Below, in pieces: positions 32,929 to 43,858 of a DNA stretch of 64,000 nt. Under the pieces are notes generated by a model. The model saw nothing but the letters and a program-made list of their open reading frames with translations. It had not been told where the DNA came from and did not search any database. How positions within the stretch are numbered: position 1 is the stretch's first letter; the number at the start of each line of letters is the position of its first letter. The DNA comes from Siphonodentalium dalli (lineage: Eukaryota > Mollusca > Scaphopoda > Gadilida > Siphonodentaliidae), in contig CP136063.1 of assembly GCA_032622095.1 (NCBI GenBank), forward strand, positions 23,190,987-23,254,986. Reading direction: 5' to 3'. Both the position numbers and the translations under genes were made by a program.

Positions 32929-33204
32929 GTAAGTACCGTAAGATTCATCAGCTTCATGTATATTCTTCTGATGAAGTTGCTATTCCCCAACGTACGGAAG
33001 CTAGAAAAATGAATGAAATTTTGTATGTATGGAGGAATATCAGGAGTGCTTTCAAAATAGGGCCCAAAGAGCTATTTGCACATTTTCCATTCTCGAGTTA
33101 TCCTCATTTATTTGGAAATAATGTTTTTATACGCGTCTACGCAGGTATGTCATCCACTAAAATGTCACTAAAATTTGGAATGGAGGTTCGCCATCATTTT
33201 CAAT

Positions 33205-33420
33205 AGTGGCCAGTGATGTTGTTTGTATTTCTAGAGTTATCCTTCTTTGTTTATCTGCTGGGTATCTCAGCCATGGATCTCAATGATGTTGTTTATATTT
33301 CTAGAGTTATCCTTCTTTGTTTATCTGCTTGGTATCTCAGCCATGGATCTCAATGATGTTTGTATTTCTAGAGTTATCCTTCTTTGTTTATCTGCTGGGT
33401 ATCTAAGCCATTGGTTATAG
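33205..33420 (+). repeat. ~68 bp tandem repeat, 3 units
   Basis: Three units with TTCTAGAGTTATCCTTCTTT and GGTATCTCAGCCATGGATCT. Around 33525-33620 is a fragment related to the CAGGGTTCGCGCTG element (GGCGCTGGACCAAAATGTTC, with TTTGCCAAA motifs). Confidence 0.85.
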
Positions 33421-33756
33421 GATCTCAATGGCATTTGTTATGGATAGCGCGATAACTTGAACAAATATATACTGATTTTCTTCATATTCGGTATATGAAA
33501 CTTGATCAAGAATGTCTTGATCTAAGGGTTGGCGCTGGACCAAAATGTTCTATTGCCAAAATGTTTGCCAAACAAAATTTGTATTTTGCCAAATTCCAAA
33601 ATTACTTGCCAAATTGAATTAGTGGTTGAGAAAATTGAGGTATCTCATTTGAGGATCAAATGCATCCAGTTACACACAGAATAAATACTTAGTTAGTATT
33701 AGTAATATATATCAAGGTTTCAATATTACAAAACTCAGTCATCAAGTGTGTCTGTC

Positions 33757-34165
33757 ATTTGCACAATGAGGTCCCCAGAGGGTGAATTTAGTAATGCAAA
33801 GTGAGCTATCATCACCAAATTCACCCTCTGGGGACCTAATTCTGCTTAGGCCTCATCTTCTGGAAAGCATCTATAGTCTCAAATTAACATTGTTTTTAGT
33901 TACTTTTTTCCCTTCTGGAAATTTTCTATATCCTATAATTGGCAGAAGATAAAATGGTTAATCAATGTGACTAATGGGTGAACATATCACCCAACTTCAA
34001 TTGGGGGTCACACAATCTGATCCTAGGTCTCCCATAGCAGTTGAGGCCTAAGAAGAATGAGGATCTCAGAGGGTGAATTTGGTGATGCTAGCCTATCACT
34101 AAATAGCATCACTAAATTCACCCTCCGGGCAACTCATTCTGAAAATGACAGACACACTATTTGGA
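33757..34165. repeat. two fold-back copies, GAATGAGGTCCCC family
   Basis: At 33757-33865, ACAATGAGGTCCCCAGAGGG pairs with CACCCTCTGGGGACCTAATT; at 34043-34165, GAATGAGGATCTCAGAGGGT pairs with CACCCTCCGGGCAACTCATT. The stretch between (33866-34042) has nothing recognised. Confidence 0.7.
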
Positions 34166-34172
34166 GGCTTGA

Positions 34173-34238
34173 TTTAACCCTTTACCCAACAGAACGGCCC
34201 TGTGCCAATGCATTCTCTTATATATGCGAGTCGACCAT
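34173..34238 (+). mobile_element. truncated TTAACCCTTTACCCAACA MITE end
   Basis: The first ~65 bp of the family (TTAACCCTTTACCCAACAGA through GCATTCTCTTATATATGCGA GTCGACCATA) break off abruptly and join the TTTCCGACTAAATCC arm of another family. The junction falls at the loop of the core hairpin. A similar break at the same place occurs at about 43542. Confidence 0.8.
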
Positions 34239-35200
34239 ATTTCCGACTAAATCCTGATAAATTACCCATAATTCTGCTGTGGTTAAGGAGTCAATTATTT
34301 AGGGCATTACTGTAACTCTCTGGGCGCAGGCGACAAGATATCTTGTCATCTAATGTCATGATGTTGGCCGCTGGATTATAAGATAATAGATTAACCAGTT
34401 GAATGTTAATTAGCGACAGATATAATTAGTGTCTCTTTGTCTCCAGCACCAATACAGTTTAACCCTTTACCCAACAAACCGGCCAAAACCGGCCAAATAA
34501 AGCTTCAACAGCCTAAAATATCTTCGGTCTGTCTCAATAGAACCATACAAATATGGATATCATTGGAACCGGCTCCTTGACCGCATTGTGATAGTTACAG
34601 TTATGCCTTGTGCCAATGCATTCTCTTATATATGCGAGTCGACCATAGGTCGCCTCGCATATATAAGAGAATGCATTGGCTTCACACATTAAAAATTATA
34701 AAATTGTTAAAGAATGTAAGAAAAAATGGTAAAAAGTGTTAAAAAAAGATTTTTTTTAGGCCAATGCATTCTCTTATATATGCGAGGCGACATATGGTCG
34801 ACTCGCATATATAAGAGAATGCATTGGCACAGGGCATAACTGTAACTATCACAATGCGGTCAAGGAGCCGGTTCCAATGATATCCATATTTGTATGGTTC
34901 TATTGAGACAGACCGAAGATATTTTAGGCTGTTGAAGCTTTATTTGGCCGGTTTTGGCCGGTTTGTTGGGTAAAGGGTTAAACTGTATTGGTGCTGGAGA
35001 CAAAGAGCCACTAATTATATCTGTCGCTAATTAACATTCAACTGGTTTATCTATTATCTTATAATCCAGCGGCCAACATCATGACATTAGATGACAAGAT
35101 ATCTTGTCGCCTGCGCCCAGAGAGTTACAGTAATGCCCTAAATAATTGACTCCTTAACCACAGCAGAATTATGGGTAATTTATCAGGATTTAGTCGGAAA
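34237..35200. repeat. nearly 1 kb palindrome centred near 34720
   Basis: The left arm runs from TTTCCGACTAAATCCTGATA through ACAGTTT; the right arm repeats it inverted from AAACTGTATTGGTGCTGGAG to the TTTAGTCGGAAA end. The outer arms (~220 bp each) are nearly identical apart from a few changes. The centre is the self-complementary MITE 34459-34982. Each outer arm includes a TAATGCCCTAAATAAT-family arm plus a unique segment (GCAGGCGACAAGATATCTTG). Confidence 0.9.
34459..34982. mobile_element. MITE, TTAACCCTTTACCCAACA family, symmetrical copy
   Basis: Both ends carry the long version of the arm (AACAAACCGGCCAAAACCGG, AAAGCTTCAACAGCCTAAAA, GGATATCATTGGAACCGGCT), so the element is palindromic over its whole length, unlike most copies, which have one long and one short arm. 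Two core hairpins are at 34612-34680 and 34760-34828. Confidence 0.88.
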
Positions 35201-35342
35201 TATGGCTTGTTGCCATTCATCGGAAAGCTCTCACTAAGAGCTTTCCGATGATTGGCAACAAGCCATATTTCCGACTAAATCCTGAAAAATTACCCATAAT
35301 TCTGCTGTGGTTAAGGAGTCAATTATTTAGGGCATTACTGTA
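35107..35342. repeat. fold-back element, TAATGCCCTAAATAAT family, complete
   Basis: Left AGTAATGCCCTAAATAATTG and right TTATTTAGGGCATTACTGTAA ends, with full-length inverted arms meeting at GAAAGCTCTCACTAAGAGCTTTC near 35220-35243. This is the cleanest copy of the family here. Confidence 0.88.
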
Positions 35343-35439
35343 ACCTAGAATATTTGAAATTTACTATTTGTTAACTTTGTTATGTAAATAAAAACTACGA
35401 TCCCAATGTCGTGGGCAATCTTTTCAGGGGGGAGGGTAC

Positions 35440-35760
35440 ATGTATAACTCTTTTATCCATTACAAGCACATGAACTTTGTTATAAGTATGTAAATCAGCT
35501 GTGATTTTCAATGTAGTCTGCAATATTGTCAAGGGATAGAACTCTATTATGAGCACATTATAAGCACAATTTTTGTTTCGAGCAGTAGTTATTTCAATGT
35601 CGTCTGCAATATCTCAGGAAATATTACTCTATTCTCATTGTAGGCACATTAACTTAAGCGGGGGATATAACTCTAATTTCATTGCAGGCTCATGAACTTA
35701 TCAAACAGGGGATATAACTCTATTTTCATTGCAGGCACATGAACAATGTGATTATGCTGA
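35440..35760 (+). repeat. ladder of duplicated 3' splice sites before exon 10
   Basis: The acceptor and first coding bases (TTTTCATTGCAG|GCACATGAAC at 35735) recur as TTTCATTGCAG|GCTCATGAAC (35688) and TCTCATTGTAG|GCACATTAAC (35644), with more decayed copies near 35550 (GAGCACATTA) and 35468 (CAAGCACATGAACTTTG). Each is preceded by ATA.AACTCTATT. Spacings are 47, 44 and roughly 80-95. The copies degrade with distance from the true exon. Confidence 0.85.
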
Positions 35761-35821
35761 ACTGATCGATGAGAAAACATACTTTGTCCTGGAGAACCTT
35801 GAGCGACTCAAAACCATGAAG
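35735..35821 (+). CDS. SH2-tailed myosin exon 10 (tail after SH2)
   Basis: Acceptor TTTTCATTGCAG, donor ATGAAG|GTGAAG, 87 bp, phase 0 on both sides. It reads AHEQCDYAELIDEKTYFVLE then NLERLKTMK. The DYAELID motif has the form of a tyrosine phosphorylation site. The following FVLENLERLKTMK is probably helical. The donor is weaker than the others; the next intron starts at once with TTGATTGAT repeats. Confidence 0.88.
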
Positions 35822-35834
35822 GTGAAGTTCTACT

Positions 35835-36180
35835 TTGATTGATTGATCTATATTTATTGATTGATTGATCAAAATTGATTGATCTATTGGTTTATATTTA
35901 TTTTTTTATGTATATTGATTGATTGATGTATATTGATTGATCTACTGAAATACGTTGATTGATATCTTCATCTTTATTGATTGATTGATCTCTATTGATT
36001 GATTGATGTATATTGATTGATCTACTGAAATATGTTGATTGATATCTTCATCTTTATTGATTGATTGATCTCTATTGATTGATTGATGTATATTGATTGA
36101 TCTACTGAAATACGTTGATTGATATCTTCATCTTTATTGATTGATTGATCTCTATTGATTGATTGATGTATATTGATCAT
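35835..36180 (+). repeat. TTGATTGATT-type simple repeat, with ~90 bp higher-order units
   Basis: Short TGAT/TTGAT repeats organised in three longer units that share CTACTGAAATA.GTTGATTG and ATATCTTCATCTTTATTGAT. It runs from just inside the intron to the next array. Confidence 0.9.
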
Positions 36181-38780
36181 AACACCTCGGGGTATCCTTA
36201 GTCCATCGAGATCATACTAAATGTTAATGTGTAGTCCATCGAGATCATACTAAATGTTAATTTGTAGTCCATCGAGATCATACTAAATGTTAATGTGTAG
36301 TCCATCGAGATCATACTAAATGTTAATTTGTAGTCCGTCGAGATCATACTAAATGTTAATGTGTAGTCCATCGAGATCATACTAAATGTTAATGTGTAGG
36401 CCTATTTATATATATATATATAACACCTCGGGGTATCCTTAGTCCATCGAGATCATACTAAATGTTAATGTGTACCTCGGGGTATCCTTAGTCCATCGAG
36501 ATCATACTAAATGTTAATGTGTAGGCCTATTTATATATATATAACACCTCGGGGTATCCTTAGTCCATCGAGATCATACTAAATGTTAATGTGTAGTCCA
36601 TCGAGATCATACTAAATGTTAATGTGTAGTCCATCGAGATCATACTAAATGTTAATGTGTAGGCCTATTTATATATATATAACACCTCGGGGGTATCCTT
36701 AGTCCATCGAGATCATACTAAATGTTAATGTGTAGTCCATCGAGATCATACTAAATGTTAATGTGTAGTCCATCGAGATCATACTAAATGTTAATGTGTA
36801 GTCCATCGAGATCATACTAAATGTTAATGTGTAGTCCATCGAGATCATACTAAATGTTAATGTGTAGTCCATCGAGATCATACTAAATGTTAATGTGTAG
36901 GCCTATTTATATATATATAACACCTCGGGGGTATCCTTAATCCATCGAGATCATACTAAATGTTAATGTGTAGGCATAACACCTCGGGGTATCCTTAATC
37001 CATCGAGATCATACTAAATGTTAATGTGTAGGCCTATTTATATATATATAACACCTCGGGGTATCCTTAATCCATCGAGATCATACTAAATGTTAATGTG
37101 TAGGCCTATTTATATATATAACACCTCGGGGTATCCTTAATCCATCGAGATCATACTAAATGTTAATGTGTAGGCATAACACCTCGGGGTATCCTTGGTC
37201 CATCGAGATCATACTAAATGTTAATGTGTAGGCATATAACACCTCGGGGTATCCTTAGTCCATCGAGATCATACTAAATGTTAATGTGTAGGCCTATTTA
37301 TATATATAACACCTCGGGGTATCCTTAATCCATCGAGATCATACTAAATGTTAATGTGTAGGCATAACACCTCAGGGTATCCTTGGTCCATCGAGATCAT
37401 ACTAAATGTTAATGTGTAGGCATATCATAACACCTCGGGGTATCCTTGGTCCATCGAGATCATACTAAATGTTAATGTGTAGGCATATCATAACACCTCG
37501 GGGTATCCTTGGTCCATCGAGATCATACTAAATGTTAATGTGTAGGCATATCATAACACCTCGGGGTATCCTTGGTCCATCGAGATCATACTAAATGTTA
37601 ATGTGTAGGCATATCATAACACCTCGGGGTATCCTTGGTCCATCGAGATCATACTAAATGTTAATGTGTAGGCATAACACCTCGGGGTATCCTTAGTCCA
37701 TCGAGATCATACTAAATGTTAATGTGTAGGCATAACACCTCGGGGTATCCTTAATCCATCGAGATCATACTAAATGTTAATGTGTAGGCATAACACCTCG
37801 GGGTATCCTTAGTCCATCGAGATCATACTAAATGTTAATGTGTAGGCATATCATAACACCTCGGGGTATCCTTGGTCCATCGAGATCATACTAAATGTTA
37901 ATGTGTAGGCATAACACCTCGGGGTATCCTTAGTCCATCGAGATCATACTAAATGTTAATGTGTAGGCATAACACCTCGGGGTATCCTTAATCCATCGAG
38001 ATCATACTAAATGTTAATGTGTAGGCATAACACCTCGGGGTATCCTTAGTCCATCGAGATCATACTAAATGTTAATGTGTAGGCATAACACCTCGGGGTA
38101 TCCTTAGTCCATCGAGATCATACTAAATGTTAATGTGTAGTCCATCGAGATCATACTAAATGTTAATGTGTAGTCCATCGAGATCATACTAAATGTTAAT
38201 GTGTAGGGGATATCCTTAGTCCATCGAGATCATACTAAATGTTAATGTGTAGTCCATCGAGATCATACTAAATGTTAATGTGTAGTCCATCGAGATCATA
38301 CTAAATGTTAATGTGTAGTCCATCGAGATCATACTAAATGTTAATGTGTAGTCCATCGAGATCATACTAAATGTTAATGTGTAGTCCATCGAGATCATAC
38401 TAAATGTTAATGTGTAGTCCATCGAGATCATACTAAATGTTAATGTGTAGTCCATCGAGATCATACTAAATGTTAATGTGTAGGCATAACATAACACCTT
38501 GGGGTATCCTTAATCCATCGAGATCATACTAAATGTTAATGTGTAGTCCATCGAGATCATACTAAATGTTAATGTGTAGGCATATCATAACACCTCGGGT
38601 ATCCTTAGTCCATCGAGATCATACTAAATGTTAATGTGTAGGCCTATTTATATATATAACACCTCGGGGGTATCCTTAGTCCATCGAGATCATACTAAAT
38701 GTTAATGTGTACCTCGGGGTATCCTTAGTCCATCGAGATCATACTAAATGTTAATGTGTAGGCCTATTTATATATATATA
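36181..38780 (+). repeat. 2.6 kb minisatellite, 33 bp unit with a second interspersed module
   Basis: The basic unit is TCCATCGAGATCATACTAAA TGTTAATGTGTAG (33 bp). It alternates with a module ATAACACCTCGGGGTATCCT TAG and a spacer GGCCTATTTATATATATA or GGCATATC. The 33 bp runs keep minus-strand frames open (repeated MISMDYTLTFS), an artefact. Unit order changes from left (runs plus TATA spacers) to middle (GGCATA spacers) to right (pure runs, 38100-38480). Confidence 0.96.
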
Positions 38781-39009
38781 CATATAAATATGAATGCATA
38801 TCATATAGCGCTGACAATGTTCTCAAATGGTATGTCATGTTATACCTGAAGGCTGCTTCTGTTAGCGTCGTGCTGAAAATGTATATTTGATGCAACAACG
38901 CGTTTACATAGAAACTAAATTGTTAGCAAAAGATATGTTTTTTATCCCGTATGTACCAATATGTGTCCAGATCTGCTACATGTATATATAATGCTTGTGT
39001 GAAGATTCC

Positions 39010-39410
39010 TTAACCCTTTACCCAACAAACCGGCCAAAACCGGCCAAATAAAGCTTCAACAGCCTAAAATATCTTCGGTCTGTCTCAATAGAACCATACA
39101 AATATGGATATCATTGGAACCGGCTCCTTGACCACATTGTGATAGTTACAGTTATGCCCTGTGCCAATGCATTCTCTTATATATGCGAGTCGACCATAGG
39201 TCGCCTCGCATATATAAGAGAATGCATTGGCATAAAAAAAAATCTTTTTTTAACACTTTTTACCATTTTTTCTTACATTCTTTAACAATTTTATAATTTT
39301 TAATGTGTTAAGCCAATGCATTCTCTTATATATGCGAGGCGACCTATGGTCGACTCGCATATATAAGAGAATGCATTGGCACAGGGCCCTTCTGTTGGGT
39401 AAAGGGTTAA
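39010..39410. mobile_element. MITE, TTAACCCTTTACCCAACA family
   Basis: A 401 bp copy with a long left arm (CCGGCCAAAACCGGCC) and short right arm, two core hairpins (39166-39231, 39312-39380) and terminal TTAACCC/GGGTTAA. The TTAA at the ends may be target sequence. Confidence 0.88.
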
Positions 39411-39440
39411 ACTAATCTATCTGCATAAAAACAAATAACC

Positions 39441-40290
39441 ACTCGCTGCGACTCTCCAGGAATGAATGACCCTATGGTTCAATCAGCATGGATTGACGTC
39501 ACCACACAATCCACGCTGCGACTCTCGAGGAATGAATGACCCTATGGTTCAATCAGCATGGATTGACGTCACCACACAATCCACGCTGCGACTCTCGAGG
39601 AATGAATGACCCTATGGTTCAATCAGCATGGATTGACGTCACCACACAATCCACGCTGCGACTCTCCAGGAATGAATGACCCTATGGTTCAATCAGCATG
39701 GATTGACGTCACCACACAATCCACGCTGCGACTCTCCAGGAATGAATGACCCTATGGTTCAATCAGCATGGATTGACGTCACCACACAATCCACGCTGCG
39801 ACTCTCCAGGAATGAATGACCCTATGGTTCAATCAGCATGGATTGACGTCACCATACAATCCACGCTGCGACTCTCCAGGAATGAATGACCCTATGGTTC
39901 AATCAGCATGGATTGACGTCACCACACTATCCATGCTGCGACTCTCCAGGAATGAATGACCCTATGGTTCAATCAGCATGGATTGACATCACCACACAAT
40001 CCATGCTGCGACTCTCGAGGAATGAATGACCCTATGGTTCAATCAGCATGGATTGACGTCACCACACAATCCACGCTGCGACTCTCGAGGAATAAATGAC
40101 CCTATGGTTCAATCAGCATGGATTGACGTCACCACACAACCCATGCTGCGACTCTCCAGGAATGAATGACCCTATGGTTCAATCAGCATGGATTGATGTC
40201 ACCACACAACCCATGCTGCGACTCTCCAGGAATGAATGACCCTATGGTTCAATCAGCATGGATTGACGTCACCACACAATCCACGCTGCA
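39441..40290 (+). repeat. 70 bp tandem array, 12 units, with CRE-like TGACGTCA
   Basis: AATGAATGACCCTATGGTTC recurs exactly every 70 bp from 39461 to 40231 (one unit starts AATAAATGAC). Each unit also has AATCAGCATGGATTGACGTC ACCAC and CTGCGACTCTCCAGG (or CTCGAGG). TGACGTCA, the palindromic CREB/ATF site, is intact in 10 of 12 units, broken by a single change at units 8 and 11. Whether it is bound is not known from sequence. Confidence 0.95.
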
Positions 40291-40571
40291 TCCACCAAAT
40301 ACATGCAATCATGCAATAAAAGCTAACAGCTCGATTGCCCAACCAATCATTAACCCCTCTGATTCTAATTCATCCCTCAAATATAATAGAGCTATATCTC
40401 CACAACATTGTATTCATATTATTCTATATACATGTATATTGAATGAGATTCTATTGTAATATACTTATTAGTTTGATTTTATGAACTTGCAACAACTTCA
40501 TTGATTGATCATACATAATCTTGTGTAGGCGCCCAAAAACGATTTGACCCACAACAATCAAAGCTGGATAT

Positions 40572-40705
40572 TGAGTAATGCCCTAAATAATCGACTCCTT
40601 AACCACATAAGAATTATGGGTAATTTTTCAGGATTTAGTCGGAAATATGGGTTGTTGCCATTCATCGGAAAGCTCTCAGTGAGATTATTTAGGGCATTAC
40701 TGTAG
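40572..40705. repeat. fold-back element, TAATGCCCTAAATAAT family, short copy
   Basis: Left arm GTAATGCCCTAAATAATCGA to CATCGGAAAGCTCTCAG, then a short right end TTATTTAGGGCATTACTG: most of the right arm is missing, as in 25328-25457. It sits between two ~60 bp direct repeats (TTGATTGATCATACATAA.CT, with GATTTGACCCACAACAATC) at about 40501 and 40719. Confidence 0.75.
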
Positions 40706-40786
40706 CAACAATCTACATTGATTGATCATACATAACCTTGGGTAGGTGACCAATAACGATTTGACCCACAACAATCGAAGCTGGAT

Positions 40787-41097
40787 ATAGTGTGTCTGAC
40801 ATTTGCTATACAGTTTGGGAACCTCATTCTGCTTAGGCCTCAACTGTTATGGGAAACCTAAGCAGAATGAGGTCCCCAGAGGGTGAATTTAGTGATGCTA
40901 TCCCACACAGTGGGCTATCATCACCAAATTCACCCTCTGGGGGACCTCATTCTGCTTAGGTTTCCCATAACAGTTGAGGCCTAAGCAGAATGAGGTTCCC
41001 AGAGGGTGAATTTGGTGATGCTAGCCCGCTATGCGGGATAGCGTCACAAAATTCACCCTCTGGGAACCTCATTCTGCAAATGACAGACACACTATTT
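40787..41097. repeat. nested fold-backs, GAATGAGGTCCCC family
   Basis: Three inverted pairs of the GAATGAGG(T)CCCCAGAGGG arm follow one another (40868/40935, 40983/41050 and an outer AGTGTGTCTGACATTTGC / CAAATGACAGACACACT pair). The inner stem GCTATCCCACA..TGGGCTATC and GCCCGC..GCGGGATAGC recur. It ends ~130 bp before myosin exon 11. Confidence 0.75.
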
Positions 41098-41228
41098 GCA
41101 GGCTTGCCCTTACTATGCAGACGATAAAATGCATAATCGAGGTGACTGATCGTAAACATCACAAAAGGGAACTAGAATTTGGTGATGCTAGCCCGCAGCA
41201 CTATTTCCAGACTTTCATATTATTTCAG

Positions 41229-41426
41229 ACAAGACCCATCTCGAGAGTGACCGGACCGAGTGAGAAGGCTCCGACGATTCCCGACCGTAATTACAGTCGG
41301 ATGAGTGACATGAGCTCCGGTGCACTCCATCACGAAGAATCAAACAAAAACAGGCCCCTCCCACAAATTCCTGAACCAACCAATCCAGCGCCAGAAGCTG
41401 TGTACAATCGACTCATTCAGAATCAG
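41229..41426 (+). CDS. SH2-tailed myosin exon 11 (proline/tyrosine-rich tail)
   Basis: Acceptor ATATTATTTCAG, donor AATCAG|GTGATT, 198 bp, phase 0 on both sides. It starts TRPISRVTGPSEKAPTIPDR and continues NYSRMSDMSSGALHHEES, then NRPLPQIPEPTNPAPEAVYN and RLIQNQ. It is low in hydrophobics, with two PxxP-like segments and two tyrosines in potential signalling contexts (NYSRM, VYNRL). By analogy with SH2D2A-like adaptors this could be an SH3- and SH2-docking tail; that is inference. Confidence 0.88.
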
Positions 41427-41572
41427 GTGATTATATTACAGTCTCATTGAGTATTCATTATTACAGACCTCCAATTACAACAACAACAACATAAAAAAAC
41501 TAATTTAACCTTGGTTTACTGATTTAATTGTTGAAAAAATGAAAACCAACATGGGATTTTAACTGGGCCTAT

Positions 41573-41805
41573 TAACCCTTTGAGTGCCAGGGGCCGATCT
41601 TATCGGCCCTAAACCTACAAAATAAGTCTCTTAAAGAATATAAGAATAAATTATTAAAATTGTAAAAAAAAAAAAAAAATTGTTAGGCCAATGCATTCTC
41701 TTATATATGCGAGGCGACCTATGGTCGACTCGCATATATAAGAGAATGCATTGGCACAGGGTATATGGGTTGATACAAAAATCGACCTGGCACTCAAAGG
41801 GTTAA
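41573..41805. mobile_element. MITE, TTAACCCTTTGAGTGCCAGG family, complete
   Basis: A 233 bp element with perfect inverted ends (TTAACCCTTTGAGTGCCAGG / CCTGGCACTCAAAGGGTTAA), one core hairpin at 41686-41752 and an A16-like run. It is in the opposite orientation to 30352-30593. Confidence 0.88.
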
Positions 41806-42229
41806 TACAAATTTTTTTTTTTTAATTAACAACTAAATTTTTGGTGTCCCTCATAATTACACCCACTTCATTTTAGATAGTATTTTGCTATCAGCTTAGA
41901 CAGAGCAAATGTAATTAAATAGAAAAATGTCATAAGGGGCGGATCACTTTAAAGTGACAGTTGAATATAGGAGTTTTATCATGACGACACGCGACATCAC
42001 AGTAATGTCACATATATTTCAAGGAGTTTAAATTCATTGCACCCTGACTATCATCTCTTCTCTTTTTATACCTCCACTCTCGAGTTTATACTGGATTGAT
42101 CTTGTCTGTCCGTCCGTCTGGACATTTATCAGTCCGTTTTCATCCGTTCGGTCAGATATCTCAAACACCGGTTATTGGATCTGATTGAAAGTTGCGCAAA
42201 AGCACCTTGCGTTAAATCTGTGGGAATGC

Positions 42230-42432
42230 TCAACGTATAACGACAAGCTAACTTCAATGTATAACGACAAGCTAACTTCAATGTACGTATAACGACAAGC
42301 TAACTTCAACGTATAACGACAAGCTAACTTCAATGTATAACGACAAGCTAACTTCAATGTATAACGACAAGCTAACTTCAACGTATAACGACAAGCTAAC
42401 TTCAATGCATAACGACAAGCTAACTTCAATGG
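42230..42432 (+). repeat. 24 bp minisatellite, 8 units
   Basis: AACGACAAGCTAACTTCAAT GTAT repeats, one unit 4 bp longer. The period is a multiple of three, hence repetitive frames such as IEVSLSLY on the minus strand; not a gene. It is followed by a partial GAATGAGGTCCCC arm (42449-42500). Confidence 0.94.
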
Positions 42433-42608
42433 AAAACAAACTAGCTATCACTAAATCACCCTCTGGGGACCTCATTCTGCTTAGGCCTCATCTTCTCTGG
42501 AAAGTTTCTTTACTATCAAATTTCTATAGAAATTTCTTCACGTAGATTCTATTTCTTTTTTAGTTTAATTTCTCTATATCTCCAAATTGGCAGACGACAC
42601 ATTGCATA

Positions 42609-43113
42609 CAGGGTTCGCGCTGGACCGAAATTTACTTTTGCCAAATAATTTGCCAAATGAAATTATTTTTTTGCCAAATTCGTTTGATATATCGATAGAA
42701 AGGCAGTTAGTTAGTGATTATAATCTCATCTCTATTGTGGTTTATCATATAACAATAAACCAATCACCGAACAATACAATGGTAGAAGCGTTGCTTCATC
42801 AGAAAGGAACATTACAAGAGGATTAGCTTTGTAAACACCACACTAAATACCGGTTATCCCTCCACCCATTGATACTAATGATATCAGATTAACTGCGTCT
42901 TAATGGAGGTGTTAACTTTTCCGAAACCATATAAAACACAACTAATATAATTCCATTGCAATAATTTCCTAAAATGAACGGTATTGATTGACCGATATTT
43001 TTCAACTTTATTGAGGAATTAAAAAGTGACTTGCCAAAACTTTTGCCAAATGAAAATATTTTTTGCCAATTGTGAATTAATTTTGCCATTGGCAAGTGGC
43101 AGCGCGAACCCTG
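42609..43113. mobile_element. hAT-like non-autonomous element with perfect 8 bp target duplication
   Basis: A 505 bp element with termini CAGGGTTCGCGCTG and CAGCGCGAACCCTG, flanked by ATTGCATA at 42601-42608 and 43114-43121. The interior near both ends carries TTTGCCAAA/TTTGGCAAA motifs. It has no transposase. Fragments occur at 24002 and 33525. It disrupted a GAATGAGGTCCCC-type neighbourhood. Confidence 0.93.
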
Positions 43114-43194
43114 ATTGCATAATCGAGGTTCCCAATGGGTGTACATCACAATATTCACCATTTGGGAACTTCAATCTGAGTCTTATTGCCTAGC

Positions 43195-43310
43195 AGATGA
43201 GGCCATGCAGAATGAGGTCCCCAGAGGGTGAATTTGGTGATGCTATCCCACTGTGTGGGATAGCATCACTAAATTCACCCTCTGGGGACCTCATTCTGCA
43301 AATGACAATC
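43195..43310. repeat. fold-back element, GAATGAGGTCCCC family, complete
   Basis: CAGAATGAGGTCCCCAGAGG pairs with the inverted CCTCTGGGGACCTCATTCTG, with GGTGATGCTATCCCACTGTG TGGGATAGCATCAC in the centre, a near-perfect palindrome. Confidence 0.85.
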
Positions 43311-43354
43311 ACTTGTTAACCTGTTCTATATTAAATGGATTATCCCTTTGGGCA

Positions 43355-43779
43355 TTATCCCTTTACCCAACAAACCGGCCAAAAACGCCCAAATAAAGCT
43401 TCAACAGCCTAAAATATCTTCGGTCTGTCTCAATAACACCATACAAATATGGATATCATTGTAACCGGTTCATCGACCACATTGTGATGGTTACAGTTAT
43501 GCCCTGTGCCAATGCATTCTCTTATATATGCCAGTCGACCATAAAATTTTTTTTTAACACTTTTTACCATTTTTTCTTACATTCTTTAACAATTTTAGAA
43601 TTTTTTCTGACATTTTTTAACAATTTTTATAATATTTTTCTACATTCTTTGACAATTTTATCATTTTTAATATGTGTTAAGCCAATGCATTCTCTTATAT
43701 ATGCGAGGCGACCTATGGTCGACTCGCATATATAAGAGAATGCATTGGCACAGCGCCGTTCTGTTGGGTAAAGGGTTAT
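43355..43779. mobile_element. MITE, TTAACCCTTTACCCAACA family, one hairpin half lost
   Basis: Starts TTATCCCTTTACCCAACAAA. The first core hairpin stops at its loop (GAGTCGACCATA equivalent, about 43542) and runs directly into the T-rich spacer; the second hairpin (43681-43747) is complete. It ends GTTGGGTAAAGGGTTATAA. Confidence 0.82.
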
Positions 43780-43858
43780 AAGCAGACTAGAGACAGACGA
43801 ACAGATAATACAAATGCTGAAGGATTGTAATTTATTTGTGGGAAATGTTCAGATAATA

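Noticed and set aside
36198..38497. Repeated MISMDYTLTFS frames on the minus strand
   Set aside because: A by-product of a 33 bp minisatellite; no start context, domain or non-repetitive flank.
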